64,000 bases of DNA from contig NZ_CYSD01000037.1 in NCBI RefSeq assembly GCF_001458415.1, positions 64,501 through 128,500 of the forward strand, read 5' to 3'. The notes beneath the pieces are model-generated. The model made no database searches, was not told the DNA's origin, and saw only the letters and a list, made by a program, of their open reading frames with translations. Origin of the DNA: Tritonibacter multivorans. GTDB taxonomy: Bacteria > Pseudomonadota > Alphaproteobacteria > Rhodobacterales > Rhodobacteraceae. The translations under genes were made by a program, and so were the position numbers. This document shows positions 33,295 to 40,613 of the stretch, one piece after another (position 1 is the stretch's first letter; each line of letters begins with the position of its first letter).

Positions 33295-34356
33295 TTACTC
33301 CGGAGGCAGGAGCACAAGCTTTCCGGGCAGGGATTTCTCGGCGAAATCGGCCTGGGCCCGGGCAATGTCCTGCATTGGGTAGGTGCGCGAAATCAGCGGC
33401 TTTAGCCGGCCTGCGTTGATCATGCCCACCAGACGATCAAAGATCGCCGGGGCCTGATAGGTGCAGCCGTGCAGCGTGATATCGCGCAGGTAAATTTCGC
33501 GCAGGTCCGCGGTGACCATTGGCCCCGCAATTGCACCTGCAACCGCATAATGGCCGCCGGGTTTCACCGCGCGGATCAGATCCGGCCAGCCGTCGCCCCC
33601 GACCACATCGATCACCACGTCATAGGCATCGCGGGGCAGCTTGGCTGCGCGGTCCAGCACGTCATCTGCGCCCTGACCGCGCACGGCCTCGGCTTTGGAG
33701 GCACTGGACAGCGCCGTCACATGCGCGCCGCGCAAGGCGGCAAGTTCAACCGCAGCCAGGCCCACGCCCCCAGACGCGCCGGTGATCAGCACATGTTGAC
33801 CTGCGGCAAGATCTGCGCGGCTCAGCAGACCTTCGGCGGTGCCAAAAGCGCAGGGGATGGCGGCGATTTCAATATCGGACAAGGGCGATGCGCTGACGTC
33901 GCGCAGATCGCTTTCCAGCATCAGACAATATTGGGCAAAGGCGCCGTTGAATTCCGACCCAATCACCGAAATCGCCAGCGGCGCGCCCGGAACCGGGCGG
34001 GGGTTGCCGTTCGGGCATGTGACCCGCGCGCCCAGGGGCAGACGCGCTGCCCCCGGTCCACGAGCCACAATATGACCACAGAGGTCGCCGCCCTGAATCA
34101 ATGGGAAGGGCAGCGCACCGCCCCACCCGCCGGTCTCGACCTCTTGGTCGACACCATCCGTCGCCGAGGTGATCTCGGGGGCGTACCAGCCGATCCGGGT
34201 GTTGATGTCGGTGTTATTGACGCCTGCGGCGGCAACTTTCACCAGCACCTCACCCGGGCCCGGTTGTGGCACGGGGATGTCCTCGCGCCACGCCAGCATC
34301 TCTGGGCCGCCATGGCCCAAAAGATAAACCCCACTCATCACCTCAGGTAGCGTCAT
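33295..34356 (-). CDS. MDR-superfamily alcohol dehydrogenase / quinone oxidoreductase-like
   Basis: A 353-residue cytoplasmic oxidoreductase of the medium-chain family. It has the catalytic-domain start (PQPGPGEVLVKVAAAGVNNTD), GGDLCGHIVARGPGA, and the cofactor-binding GASGGVGLAAVELA. The structural-zinc cysteine cluster is not evident, so it may be a zinc-free quinone-oxidoreductase type. The ATG at 34356 overlaps the stop of the upstream flavoenzyme (ATGA), so translation is coupled, which points to a step tied to methylamine breakdown. Substrate unknown. Confidence 0.85.
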   Translation of the reverse strand: MTLPEVMSGVYLLGHGGPEMLAWREDIPVPQPGPGEVLVKVAAAGVNNTDINTRIGWYAPEITSATDGVDQEVETGGWGGALPFPLIQGGDLCGHIVARGPGAARLPLGARVTCPNGNPRPVPGAPLAISVIGSEFNGAFAQYCLMLESDLRDVSASPLSDIEIAAIPCAFGTAEGLLSRADLAAGQHVLITGASGGVGLAAVELAALRGAHVTALSSASKAEAVRGQGADDVLDRAAKLPRDAYDVVIDVVGGDGWPDLIRAVKPGGHYAVAGAIAGPMVTADLREIYLRDITLHGCTYQAPAIFDRLVGMINAGRLKPLISRTYPMQDIARAQADFAEKSLPGKLVLLPPE

Positions 34357-36800
34357 GCACGGATCCTTTCGTTGCTCGGATCCCACAGCGGTTGATCCGG
34401 TTGCACAACAGCCTTGTACCGTTTGCCGTAGATTTCAACCTCGACCTCGGTGCCGGGTTCGGTGAGATCCTGACGCAGCATGCCCAGCGCGACGGAGGCA
34501 TTGACCCGATAACCCCAGGTGCTGGAGGTGGTTTCACCTACAACTTCGCCGTCTTTCCACAGGGTCGACATGTAAGGCGCGTCTGCGTCCCCGGCATCCA
34601 CGATGAGGGTGACAAAGCCCTTCTTAGAGCCTGCTTCGGCCTCTGCCTGAAGGGCGGCTTTGCCCGGGAAGTCCTGCGGTTTGTCGAGTTTGACAAAACG
34701 GCCCAGACCACCTTCAAACATGGTGTAGTCGGTCGAAAGATCGCCTTTCCACGTCCGGTAGCCTTTCTCAATGCGCAGCGCATCCAGCGCGTACATGCCA
34801 AAGGGCACGGCCCCCTGCTCGCGAATGGCAGCATAGACTTCGGCTGCGACCTCTGCCGGGCAGTGCACTTCCCAGCCCAGTTCCCCCACAAAGGAGACCC
34901 GCGCCAGCATCACGTCGTGACCGGCCACTTTGGCCTTCTGATGGGTCAGCCAGCCAGAGGACAGATCGCCATCGGTGATCGGCGCCAGCATGTCGCGGGA
35001 TTTCGGCCCCGACAGCAGCAGGGTGACAACGTCAGAGGAAATGTCCTTCAGCTCCAGCCCTTCGGGCAGGTTGCGCCACAGGAGTTCAAAGTCGTGCCAC
35101 TGCGCCACGGCTGCGGTCATCAGCATAAAGTCGTCTTCGCCGTTTCGGATGATCGACATCTCGGTCACAATGCGACCCCGGCTGTCGGCGAAATAGGCAA
35201 GGTTCATGCGGCCCACTTTGGGCAAGGCGCCGGTGATCTGGCCACGCAGCCATTCTGCGGCACCGTCGCCTTTCAGTGTGTAGCGCGAGAAGCCGCACAT
35301 ATCGATGACGCCTGCGCTGTCACGCACGGCTTCGCATTCTTCCTTGACGCGCTTGGTCCAGGGGCCTTCGCGGTCCCAGGTCTCGGTCGCGGCTTCAGAG
35401 GTGTCGTCGCCGTCTTTGGCAAACCACACGGCCCGTTCCCAGCCGTTGAACGCACCCATCTGCGCGCCATCGGCGATCAGGCGGTCATGGTTCGGCGACA
35501 GTTTCTTGTTCCGCCCCGCGGGCCACTGGTGATGCGGGAAGTGCATGGCGTATTCGTGGCCATAGGTTTCCAGCGCTTTCTGCAGGACAAAGTCATGGTC
35601 CGCATGGGCGGTGTAGCGGCGGCTGTCCACGGCCCACATGTCCCATTCGGTTTCACCGTCGATGATCCATTCGGCCATACATTTACCGGCACCACCGGCC
35701 TGTACGATACCAAAGGTGAAGCTGTGCGCTTCAAAGGCGTTTTTGACGCCGGGCATCGGGCCCATCAGCGGCAGGCCATCGGGGGCATAGGGGATCGGGC
35801 CGTTGATATTGCGGCCAACACCGGCGGTGCCCAGCGGCGGCACCCGCTCCATCGCGTCCTCGATGTACCATTCCAGACGGTCCAGATCATCGGGGTAGAG
35901 CTGGAAGGAGAAGTCTTCGGGCATGGGATCGTCTTCGGTGATCCAATGGGCCTTACAGTTGCGCTCATAGGGCCCAAGGTTCAGACCATGGGTGTCCTGA
36001 CGCAGGTAATAGGAGCTGTCCACGTCGCGGATCATCGGAAGCTTTTTGCCGTTCTCCTTGGTGAATTTCTCCACTTCGGGGATCATCTCGGTCAGGAAAT
36101 ACTGGTGGGACATGACCACCATGGGGACGTCACGGCCACCATAGGGTTTGAACCATTCGCCAATGCGCGCGGCATAGTAGCCGCCACAGTTGACCACATA
36201 ATCACATTCAATGTCGCCCTTATCGGTGTGCACGATCCAAGTGTTGTCGTCCTTCTGGGTCACGCCAGTCGCGGGGCAGAAACGCTGGATCGTAGCACCC
36301 AGATCCCGCGCGCCTTTGGCCATCGCCTGGGTCAGCTGTGCGGGGTCAATATCACCATCGAGCGGATCCCAAAGGACGCTGTCCAGATCATGGGTTTCGA
36401 GGAACGGGTAGTATTCCTTCGCCTCTTCCGGGGTCAGCATGTCCATCTGCAGGCCCTGATAGCGGCCCATGGAGGCGACGCGTTCGAATTCCTGCGTCCG
36501 CTGTTTGGTGTGACCCAGACGCAGCGCGCCGGTCACGTGGTAGTTCATCGGATAATCCACGTCTTCGGCCAAGGTACGGTACATTTCCAGCGAATAACGC
36601 TGCATGTTCATCACCGCCCAGGAGGCCGAGAAGTTCGGGCAGTTGCCCGCCGCGTGCCAGGTGGAGCCTGCGGTCAGCTCGTTCTTTTCGAGCAGCACAG
36701 AGTCCGTCCAGCCTTTTTTGGCCAGATGGAAAAGGGTGGACACACCGATGGCGCCACCACCGATGATCACCACACGGGCTTTGGTTGGAAAATCTGACAT
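34353..36800 (-). CDS. Dimethylglycine/sarcosine dehydrogenase-like GcvT-family flavoenzyme (copy 2)
   Basis: An 815-residue paralogue of the gene at 29769, with the same order: FAD-binding domain (VVIIGGGAIGVSTLFHL), His49 in GSTWHAAGN for covalent FAD, and a C-terminal GcvT domain (LLLSGPKSRDML, VGELGWEVHC). It differs clearly through the middle, so substrate may differ; glycine betaine breakdown needs two successive steps (dimethylglycine, then sarcosine), which two such enzymes could cover. The ATG at 36800 follows GGGAGG. It heads the operon; a promoter should lie in the 153 bases before it, downstream of the XRE-cupin gene. Confidence 0.85.
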   Translation of the reverse strand: MSDFPTKARVVIIGGGAIGVSTLFHLAKKGWTDSVLLEKNELTAGSTWHAAGNCPNFSASWAVMNMQRYSLEMYRTLAEDVDYPMNYHVTGALRLGHTKQRTQEFERVASMGRYQGLQMDMLTPEEAKEYYPFLETHDLDSVLWDPLDGDIDPAQLTQAMAKGARDLGATIQRFCPATGVTQKDDNTWIVHTDKGDIECDYVVNCGGYYAARIGEWFKPYGGRDVPMVVMSHQYFLTEMIPEVEKFTKENGKKLPMIRDVDSSYYLRQDTHGLNLGPYERNCKAHWITEDDPMPEDFSFQLYPDDLDRLEWYIEDAMERVPPLGTAGVGRNINGPIPYAPDGLPLMGPMPGVKNAFEAHSFTFGIVQAGGAGKCMAEWIIDGETEWDMWAVDSRRYTAHADHDFVLQKALETYGHEYAMHFPHHQWPAGRNKKLSPNHDRLIADGAQMGAFNGWERAVWFAKDGDDTSEAATETWDREGPWTKRVKEECEAVRDSAGVIDMCGFSRYTLKGDGAAEWLRGQITGALPKVGRMNLAYFADSRGRIVTEMSIIRNGEDDFMLMTAAVAQWHDFELLWRNLPEGLELKDISSDVVTLLLSGPKSRDMLAPITDGDLSSGWLTHQKAKVAGHDVMLARVSFVGELGWEVHCPAEVAAEVYAAIREQGAVPFGMYALDALRIEKGYRTWKGDLSTDYTMFEGGLGRFVKLDKPQDFPGKAALQAEAEAGSKKGFVTLIVDAGDADAPYMSTLWKDGEVVGETTSSTWGYRVNASVALGMLRQDLTEPGTEVEVEIYGKRYKAVVQPDQPLWDPSNERIRA

Positions 36801-36930
36801 GAGTGCCTCCCAGCAATCTTGAGCTTTGTTTGTGGCGCCCCCTGCCTGTGGCGAGGGTGCATGTTTCAAACCCGCTCCCCTTGGGGTGCAGGACGTCCCG
36901 GCACGGGGCCGAGGATGTGGCAAAAAGCAG

Positions 36931-36947
36931 AGCCCTTTGTCGGGGCT
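36931..36947 (-). terminator. Weak terminator after the XRE-cupin gene
   Basis: AGCCC and GGGCT form a short stem, with an A-run to the left that gives a U-tract in minus-strand RNA. It would partly separate the regulator from the flavoenzyme operon. Confidence 0.4.
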
Positions 36948-36953
36948 TTGAGG

Positions 36954-37538
36954 TTAGTAGACCGGTGGTGCGATGACCCAGATCAGCACGGCGGCTGTTG
37001 GATAGGGATTCGACCAGGTGTAGGGTTCATTGCGAATGCGGAAGCTGTCACCCGCTCCAACGGTGAAGCTGCGCGCGCCAATGGTAATGTCCAGCTGACC
37101 AGAAACCACATAGCCAACCTCTTGCGTCGGGCGGCAGACCGGTTTGGTCATGGCCGCCCCCGCAAGGAAGGTGGAATGGACCATTTCAAAGTCGTCGGTC
37201 AGATCAGGGGACAGCAGTTCTTCGATCAGACCTTCGTCGCCGGAGCCCATCGGTCGACGCGCGCTGGCGCGGACCACAAGCCCCTGTTCGTCAACGGGGG
37301 CTGCATCATGGGCAAAGAGCATCGACAACGGCACGCCCAAAGCCTGCGCCATCTCGCGCAGGTCAGAAATCGAAGGTTCGGATTTGTCGCGTTCAACCTG
37401 GCTCATCCAGCCGACCGACCGGCCAAGCTTGGCGGCCATATCGGCAAGAGTGAGGCCGCGCGCCTTGCGCAGCGCGCGAATATCAGCACCTAAAGTGCGG
37501 TTCGTGGGGGCGAGTTCAGTCAAAGGATCCTCAGGCAC
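36954..37538 (-). CDS. XRE-family regulator with cupin domain
   Basis: A 194-residue regulator with an N-terminal XRE helix-turn-helix (IRALRKARGLTLADMAAKLG, SVGWMSQVERDKSEPSISDL) and a C-terminal cupin domain (EVGYVVSGQLDITIGA, FTVGAGDSFRIRN, PYTWSNPYPT). This architecture is common for repressors of polyamine, amino-acid and methylamine catabolism. It lies just upstream of the flavoenzyme operon on the same strand. The GTG at 37538 has no ribosome site; a TTG at 37523 with GAGG upstream is a good alternative. Two matching 25-base palindromes lie immediately upstream, so it is very likely autoregulated. Confidence 0.9.
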   Translation of the reverse strand: MPEDPLTELAPTNRTLGADIRALRKARGLTLADMAAKLGRSVGWMSQVERDKSEPSISDLREMAQALGVPLSMLFAHDAAPVDEQGLVVRASARRPMGSGDEGLIEELLSPDLTDDFEMVHSTFLAGAAMTKPVCRPTQEVGYVVSGQLDITIGARSFTVGAGDSFRIRNEPYTWSNPYPTAAVLIWVIAPPVY

Positions 37539-37550
37539 GGCGTTTGAGTC

Positions 37551-37575
37551 GTGAAATTTCGTAACGTAATTTCAC
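37551..37575. promoter_or_regulatory. GTGAAA-N13-TTTCAC site 1
   Basis: A 25-base inverted repeat, GTGAAATT at one end and AATTTCAC at the other, with only three mismatched positions including the centre. It lies 12 bases before the XRE-cupin GTG. Confidence 0.75.
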
Positions 37576-37589
37576 AGTGCCTTGCTGGG

Positions 37590-37614
37590 GTGAAAAATCA
37601 AGATTTTTTTTCAC
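37590..37614. promoter_or_regulatory. GTGAAA-N13-TTTCAC site 2
   Basis: A second 25-base element with the same arms and the same 13-base spacer, centred 39 bases from the first. Its inner part is AT-rich rather than symmetric. The shared spacing argues for one dimeric regulator. Confidence 0.7.
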
Positions 37615-37635
37615 GCCTTTGTCACGAAAACCTGC

Positions 37636-38088
37636 TTAGCCGCCAAAAACGACTGTCAAAATGGCGGCAAGCTGATCTGCATCTTCTTCCGTGAAAGCCG
37701 CTGGCTGATCGCTGTCGATGTCGAGAACCCCAATCACCTGACCGTCGATATTGCGCACTGGCAGGACGAGTTCGGACCGGGTTGAAGACGCGCAGGCGAT
37801 GTGACCGGGGAAGGCTTCCACGTCCGGAACCAGCTGGACCTCGCCGGTGCGGGCCGCAGCCCCACAGACCCCACGCGAGAAGGGAATGACAAGGCAACCA
37901 TGCCCGCCTTGATACGGGCCGATCTTCAGCGTGTCCGGCGACGTCACACGGTAGAACCCTGTCCAATCAAAGCGGTCGTCGCTGTGGTGTAGCTCGCAGG
38001 CGATTGTGGCCATCAGCGCGACCTCGTCCGATTCGCCTTCGGTCAGGGCTGTGATGGTTTTGCTCAGTGTTGAATAATCTGCGCGCAT
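37636..38088 (-). CDS. msrC: Free methionine-(R)-sulfoxide reductase (fRMsr, GAF domain)
   Basis: A 150-residue GAF-domain enzyme that repairs free methionine sulfoxide. Cys65, Cys75 and Cys99 each lie exactly 19 positions before the three cysteines of the Escherichia coli enzyme (84, 94, 118), inside GGHGCLVIPFSRGVCG and FPGHIACASSTRSE. The ATG at 38088 follows AAAGGACA; the 23-codon upstream extension has no site. It is transcribed separately from the thiolase gene because of a terminator between them. Confidence 0.93.
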   Translation of the reverse strand: MRADYSTLSKTITALTEGESDEVALMATIACELHHSDDRFDWTGFYRVTSPDTLKIGPYQGGHGCLVIPFSRGVCGAAARTGEVQLVPDVEAFPGHIACASSTRSELVLPVRNIDGQVIGVLDIDSDQPAAFTEEDADQLAAILTVVFGG

Positions 38089-38113
38089 GGATGTGTCCTT
38101 TGTTTGGAACGGG

Positions 38114-38133
38114 AAAAGGGGCCCATCGGCCCC
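38114..38133 (-). terminator. Thiolase gene terminator
   Basis: GGGGCC-CATC-GGCCCC is a perfect 6-base-pair stem with AAAA to its left, a U-tract in minus-strand RNA. It follows the thiolase stop by about 50 bases. Confidence 0.75.
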
Positions 38134-38185
38134 CTCTTGGCCCTTAGGCCAATTCACCCTCGAAGGTCTTTTTAGTCAAAAGAAA

Positions 38186-39358
38186 TCAGGGGCGTTCAAT
38201 TGCAATGGCTGTGCCTTCACCGCCGCCGATGCAGATCGCAGCAATGCCGCGCTTCAGCCCACGCTTTTCCAATGCGTTCAGCAGGGTCACCATAATACGG
38301 GCGCCGGAGGCCCCAATCGGATGACCCAGCGCGCAGGCCCCGCCGTTCACATTGAGCTTTTCGCGTGGGATGTTCAGTTCGTGCATGAAGGCCATAGGCA
38401 CCACTGCAAACGCCTCATTGACCTCCCACAGGTCCACGTCTTCGACACTCCAGCCCAGATTGGCGAGCAGTTTTTGTGCCGCCGGAACGGGTGCAGTGGT
38501 GAACCAGCCCGGCGCCTGCGCGTGGCTGGCGTGGCCGCACACATAGGCGCGCACGGTGAGCCCCTGGTCTTTTGCACAGTCCTCCGAGGCCAAAACCATT
38601 GCCGCGGCCCCGTCGGAAATGGACGACGCATTGGCCGCAGTGACGGTGCCCCCGTCGCGGAAGGCCGGTTTCAACGTCGGGATCTTTTCCGGGCGGGCAG
38701 CTTTGGGTTGTTCATCTTCTGCGACCACGACCTCACCTTTGCGGGTTTTGAGCGTCACCGGCGTGATCTCATCCGCAAACGCGCCACTTTCCTGCGCCGC
38801 CAGCGCATTTGACAGCGACGTCAGCGCGTAATCGTCCTGCGCCTCGCGGGTGAATTGATAGTGTTCGGCGCAATCTTCAGCGAAGGTGCCCATGAGACGG
38901 CCTTTGTCATAGGCATCCTCGAGCCCATCAAGGAACATATGATCAATCACAGCGCCATGCCCCAGGCGCGCACCGCCACGCATTTTGGGCAGAATATAGG
39001 GGGCGTTGGTCATGCTCTCCATGCCGCCTGCGATCATCGTATCCGCATGTCCCAGCGCGATCTGGTCAAAGGCCATCATCGCCGCCTTCATGCCAGAGCC
39101 GCACATTTTATTGAGCGTGGTCGCCGGGACCTCTTCGCCCAGACCGCCTGCAAAGCCTGCCTGACGTGCCGGTGCCTGCCCCAGTCCCGCAGGCAGGACA
39201 CAGCCCATCAGCACCTCGTCGACCGACTGCGCCCCGCTGCCGTCCAAAGCAGCCCGAATGGCCGCGCCCCCCAAGGCTACGGCGTCGCTGTGCCCAAAGA
39301 CGCCCTGCAGCCCGCCCATAGGCGTACGTGCCGCTCCGGCGATGACGACCTTTTTCAT
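38186..39358 (-). CDS. Acetyl-CoA acetyltransferase (thiolase)
   Basis: A 390-residue biosynthetic-type thiolase that condenses or cleaves acetoacetyl-CoA. The acyl-carrying cysteine is Cys86 in NKMCGSGMKA; the His of GGACALGHPIGASG and the late Cys of CIGGGEGTA complete the active site. The ATG at 39358 follows GGAGGAG. It stands alone and is divergent from the STAS gene. A role in polyhydroxybutyrate or in fatty/amino-acid breakdown is possible; no phaB is next to it. Confidence 0.93.
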   Translation of the reverse strand: MKKVVIAGAARTPMGGLQGVFGHSDAVALGGAAIRAALDGSGAQSVDEVLMGCVLPAGLGQAPARQAGFAGGLGEEVPATTLNKMCGSGMKAAMMAFDQIALGHADTMIAGGMESMTNAPYILPKMRGGARLGHGAVIDHMFLDGLEDAYDKGRLMGTFAEDCAEHYQFTREAQDDYALTSLSNALAAQESGAFADEITPVTLKTRKGEVVVAEDEQPKAARPEKIPTLKPAFRDGGTVTAANASSISDGAAAMVLASEDCAKDQGLTVRAYVCGHASHAQAPGWFTTAPVPAAQKLLANLGWSVEDVDLWEVNEAFAVVPMAFMHELNIPREKLNVNGGACALGHPIGASGARIMVTLLNALEKRGLKRGIAAICIGGGEGTAIAIERP

Positions 39359-39454
39359 ATAATTCTCCTCCAATTTTCCGCTCTATCCTCATCGAATACT
39401 AAGGTTTAGTACTTAGGGTAGACGCAAATTTATTGACTATTCGAGAGACGACGA

Positions 39455-39799
39455 ATGAGCCTCACTAGCAAAGTCACCGAAGACGTACAGATTGTAACCG
39501 TCAACGCCGAACGCATTGATGCAGCCATGGCCATCCAGTTTAAGGAAGACATGCGTGTCGAAACCGAAAGCGGCCCGGCGCGGGTGGTTCTGGATCTCTC
39601 CAGCGTCAACTTCATCGATTCCAGCGGTCTTGGCGCCATTGTGGCGGCGATGAAACAGCTGGGCAAGGACCGCAAACTTGACCTCGCCGGGCTGAGCCCT
39701 ATGGTCGAGAAAGTCTTTCGCCTGACCCGCATGGACACGGTTTTCAACCTGTATTCAACATTGCCCGAAGCGTTGGAGCCGCAGCAGGTCGGTGGTTGA
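39455..39799 (+). CDS. STAS-domain anti-sigma factor antagonist
   Basis: A 114-residue protein consisting of one STAS domain, like SpoIIAA/RsbV. The phosphorylation site is in NFIDSSGLGAIV, with Ser57 the likely acceptor. It would bind and neutralise the anti-sigma kinase encoded 31 bases downstream when dephosphorylated. No sigma factor or PP2C phosphatase is in the window. Confidence 0.9.
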   Translation: MSLTSKVTEDVQIVTVNAERIDAAMAIQFKEDMRVETESGPARVVLDLSSVNFIDSSGLGAIVAAMKQLGKDRKLDLAGLSPMVEKVFRLTRMDTVFNLYSTLPEALEPQQVGG

Positions 39800-39830
39800 T
39801 AGGTATGATCCTCTGCGGAGCTAAAGCTTT

Positions 39831-40283
39831 ATGACAGAGACTTTTTCCTGCTCGTTCAGAGCGACAGAACTGGACGCACGCGACGGTATTCTGCGTGTGG
39901 TGGATCAGTTGAAAGCGCGGGGAATCCCCGACTTTCGGGTCGAAGAAGTGCAGATCGCCTTGGCCGAGGCGGTCAACAACGTGGTTGAACACGCCTATGC
40001 GGGAACCGCGCCGGGCGACGTGTTGGTGCGGTGCAATCTCCATCCCGACCAGCTGTGGGTGAACATCAATGATGCGGGCACCCCCTTTCCCAATGGCACC
40101 CTGCCAGAGGGAAAACTGGCTGAGATTGGCGATGATCTGGACAGTCTACCCGAAGGTGGTTTTGGCTGGTTCCTGATCCGCGAACTGGCCACCGACATCC
40201 GCTACCAGCGGGATGAAGACAAAAACCAACTCTCGTTGTGCTTCTCCCTGCAGCTGCAGGGACCAGACGTTCGCACAAGCTGA
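39831..40283 (+). CDS. Anti-sigma factor / serine kinase, RsbW type
   Basis: A 150-residue GHKL ATPase of the RsbW/SpoIIAB class. It has the N box EVQIALAEAVNNVVEHAY, the G1 box DAGTPF and the G2 box GGFGWFLIREL. It should phosphorylate the upstream STAS protein and hold a partner, often a sigma factor. It follows the STAS gene in the same operon; the target protein is elsewhere. An inverted repeat GACAGGGC/GCCCTGTC (40282-40319) overlaps its end. Confidence 0.9.
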   Translation: MTETFSCSFRATELDARDGILRVVDQLKARGIPDFRVEEVQIALAEAVNNVVEHAYAGTAPGDVLVRCNLHPDQLWVNINDAGTPFPNGTLPEGKLAEIGDDLDSLPEGGFGWFLIRELATDIRYQRDEDKNQLSLCFSLQLQGPDVRTS

Positions 40284-40613
40284 CAGGGCTGCTCGCAGCT
40301 GCGATTCTTTGGCCCTGTCCACCTTTCTTCTGCATGCCATCACCCGGCGCAAATCCGCCCAAGTGATGAAAACTTTAGAGAAAATTCACCCCTCAGGCAC
40401 CGCGGACAGATTTCCGCCACATTTCGGACGAATGCAGGCCCCAAATCCGGGCGATATCTTTTGCCATAGCAAATGATGCTTCCTCCGGTGCTGTGTGTTT
40501 CTGCCCCCACCAAGTGCACGGCACCGGGGCTTCCTTCCTGTCCTGATCGTGAAAAGAATCTTCCTGCAAGGACGTGTCACGTCTAGGCTGCTGGAAATTG
40601 AGGAGGAACAGAT
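40284..40613 (+). other. Intergenic region before the gamma-glutamyltransferase gene
   Basis: A 330-base region. It starts with the inverted repeat GACAGGGC/GCCCTGTC (40282-40319) enclosing the palindrome CGCAGCTGCG, which may end the anti-sigma transcript, and closes with an AGGAGGA ribosome site at about 40601. I see no gene or further motif in between. Confidence 0.5.
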
